A DNA stretch of 32,889 nt. Origin: Clostridium sp. Lineage in GTDB: Bacteria > Bacillota > Clostridia > Lachnospirales > Lachnospiraceae. The DNA is taken from contig JAMPFU010000034.1 of NCBI GenBank assembly GCA_023664385.1, positions 1 to 32,889 on the forward strand, given 5' to 3'. Below are positions 32,837-32,889 of this stretch, piece after piece. The notes beneath the pieces were generated by a model that saw only the letters and a list, made by a program, of their open reading frames with translations, had not been told where the DNA came from and made no database searches. Position numbers and translations under genes: made by a program. Position 1 is the stretch's first letter, and every line of letters starts with the position of its first letter.

Positions 32837-32889
32837 GGAGAGGTATCGAAGTGGTCATAACGAGGCGGTCTTGAAAACCGTTTGTCCGC
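32837..32889 (+). tRNA. tRNA-Ser(TGA), cut by window end
   Basis: The acceptor and D-arm start (GGAGAGGTATCGAAGTGG) and the anticodon stem-loop GCGGT-CTTGAAA-ACCGT are visible. The anticodon TGA is at 32872-32874, decoding UCA. The variable arm and the rest lie outside the window. Confidence 0.93.

Overview
The window looks like a chromosomal segment of an anaerobic gut or rumen Firmicute, most likely a Lachnospiraceae member (Clostridia). This is inferred from the moderately low GC, the strong AGGAGG-type ribosome binding sites, the sigma-A type promoters, a HrcA/CIRCE site, an RF2 gene with a +1 frameshift, and a small membrane protein resembling a Lachnospiraceae-typical family. Nearly all genes lie on the + strand; one small membrane gene at about 15 kb is on the - strand.

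Layout. (1) 1-1926: a diguanylate cyclase whose reading frame runs out of the window through an AGCA tetranucleotide repeat. (2) 1959-2640: a YefM/YoeB-type toxin-antitoxin operon with a consensus promoter; the toxin has lost its catalytic C-terminus through an 8-bp tandem duplication. (3) 2670-4231: an Hsp20 gene under a perfect CIRCE operator, then a DnaQ-like exonuclease fused to a zinc ribbon. (4) 4209-10812: a galactoside-use locus with a GH2 enzyme, a GPH/MelB-type symporter and a GH36 alpha-galactosidase, with a 153-nt foldback between the first two. (5) 10876-13705: a small HD alarmone-hydrolase-like protein, an Lrp/AsnC regulator, and gdhA with a promoter, repeated operator-like boxes and a structured leader; a long foldback follows gdhA. 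(6) 13700-14876: a 52-codon ORF that resembles the tail of a lost toxin gene, overlapping the first of three tandem 339-bp immunity-like gene copies; a fourth copy breaks off after four codons. (7) 14954-18762: a small membrane protein (- strand), a cytosolic GH5 glucanase, and a two-gene unit of a membrane-tethered XRE regulator plus a membrane-anchored partner. (8) 18799-25732: secA (with a terminator-like leader hairpin), prfB, a CheW-like gene, homoserine dehydrogenase and aspartate kinase, ended by a 152-nt foldback. (9) 25931-32729: dCMP deaminase, a YcxB-like protein, tsaE-tsaB-rimI, a small CxxC protein, RNase Z, a DUF6715-like membrane protein, tsaD, a decayed small ORF and ispD. (10) 32753-32889: a promoter, a hairpin and the 5' part of a tRNA-Ser(TGA).

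Most of the window is housekeeping: protein export, translation termination, the aspartate pathway, t6A tRNA modification, isoprenoid synthesis and nitrogen assimilation. The unusual signals are a probable phase-variable c-di-GMP synthase, a slippage-inactivated toxin, an orphan immunity-like gene array with a toxin-tail remnant, a membrane-tethered regulator pair without clear family, and several large foldback elements.
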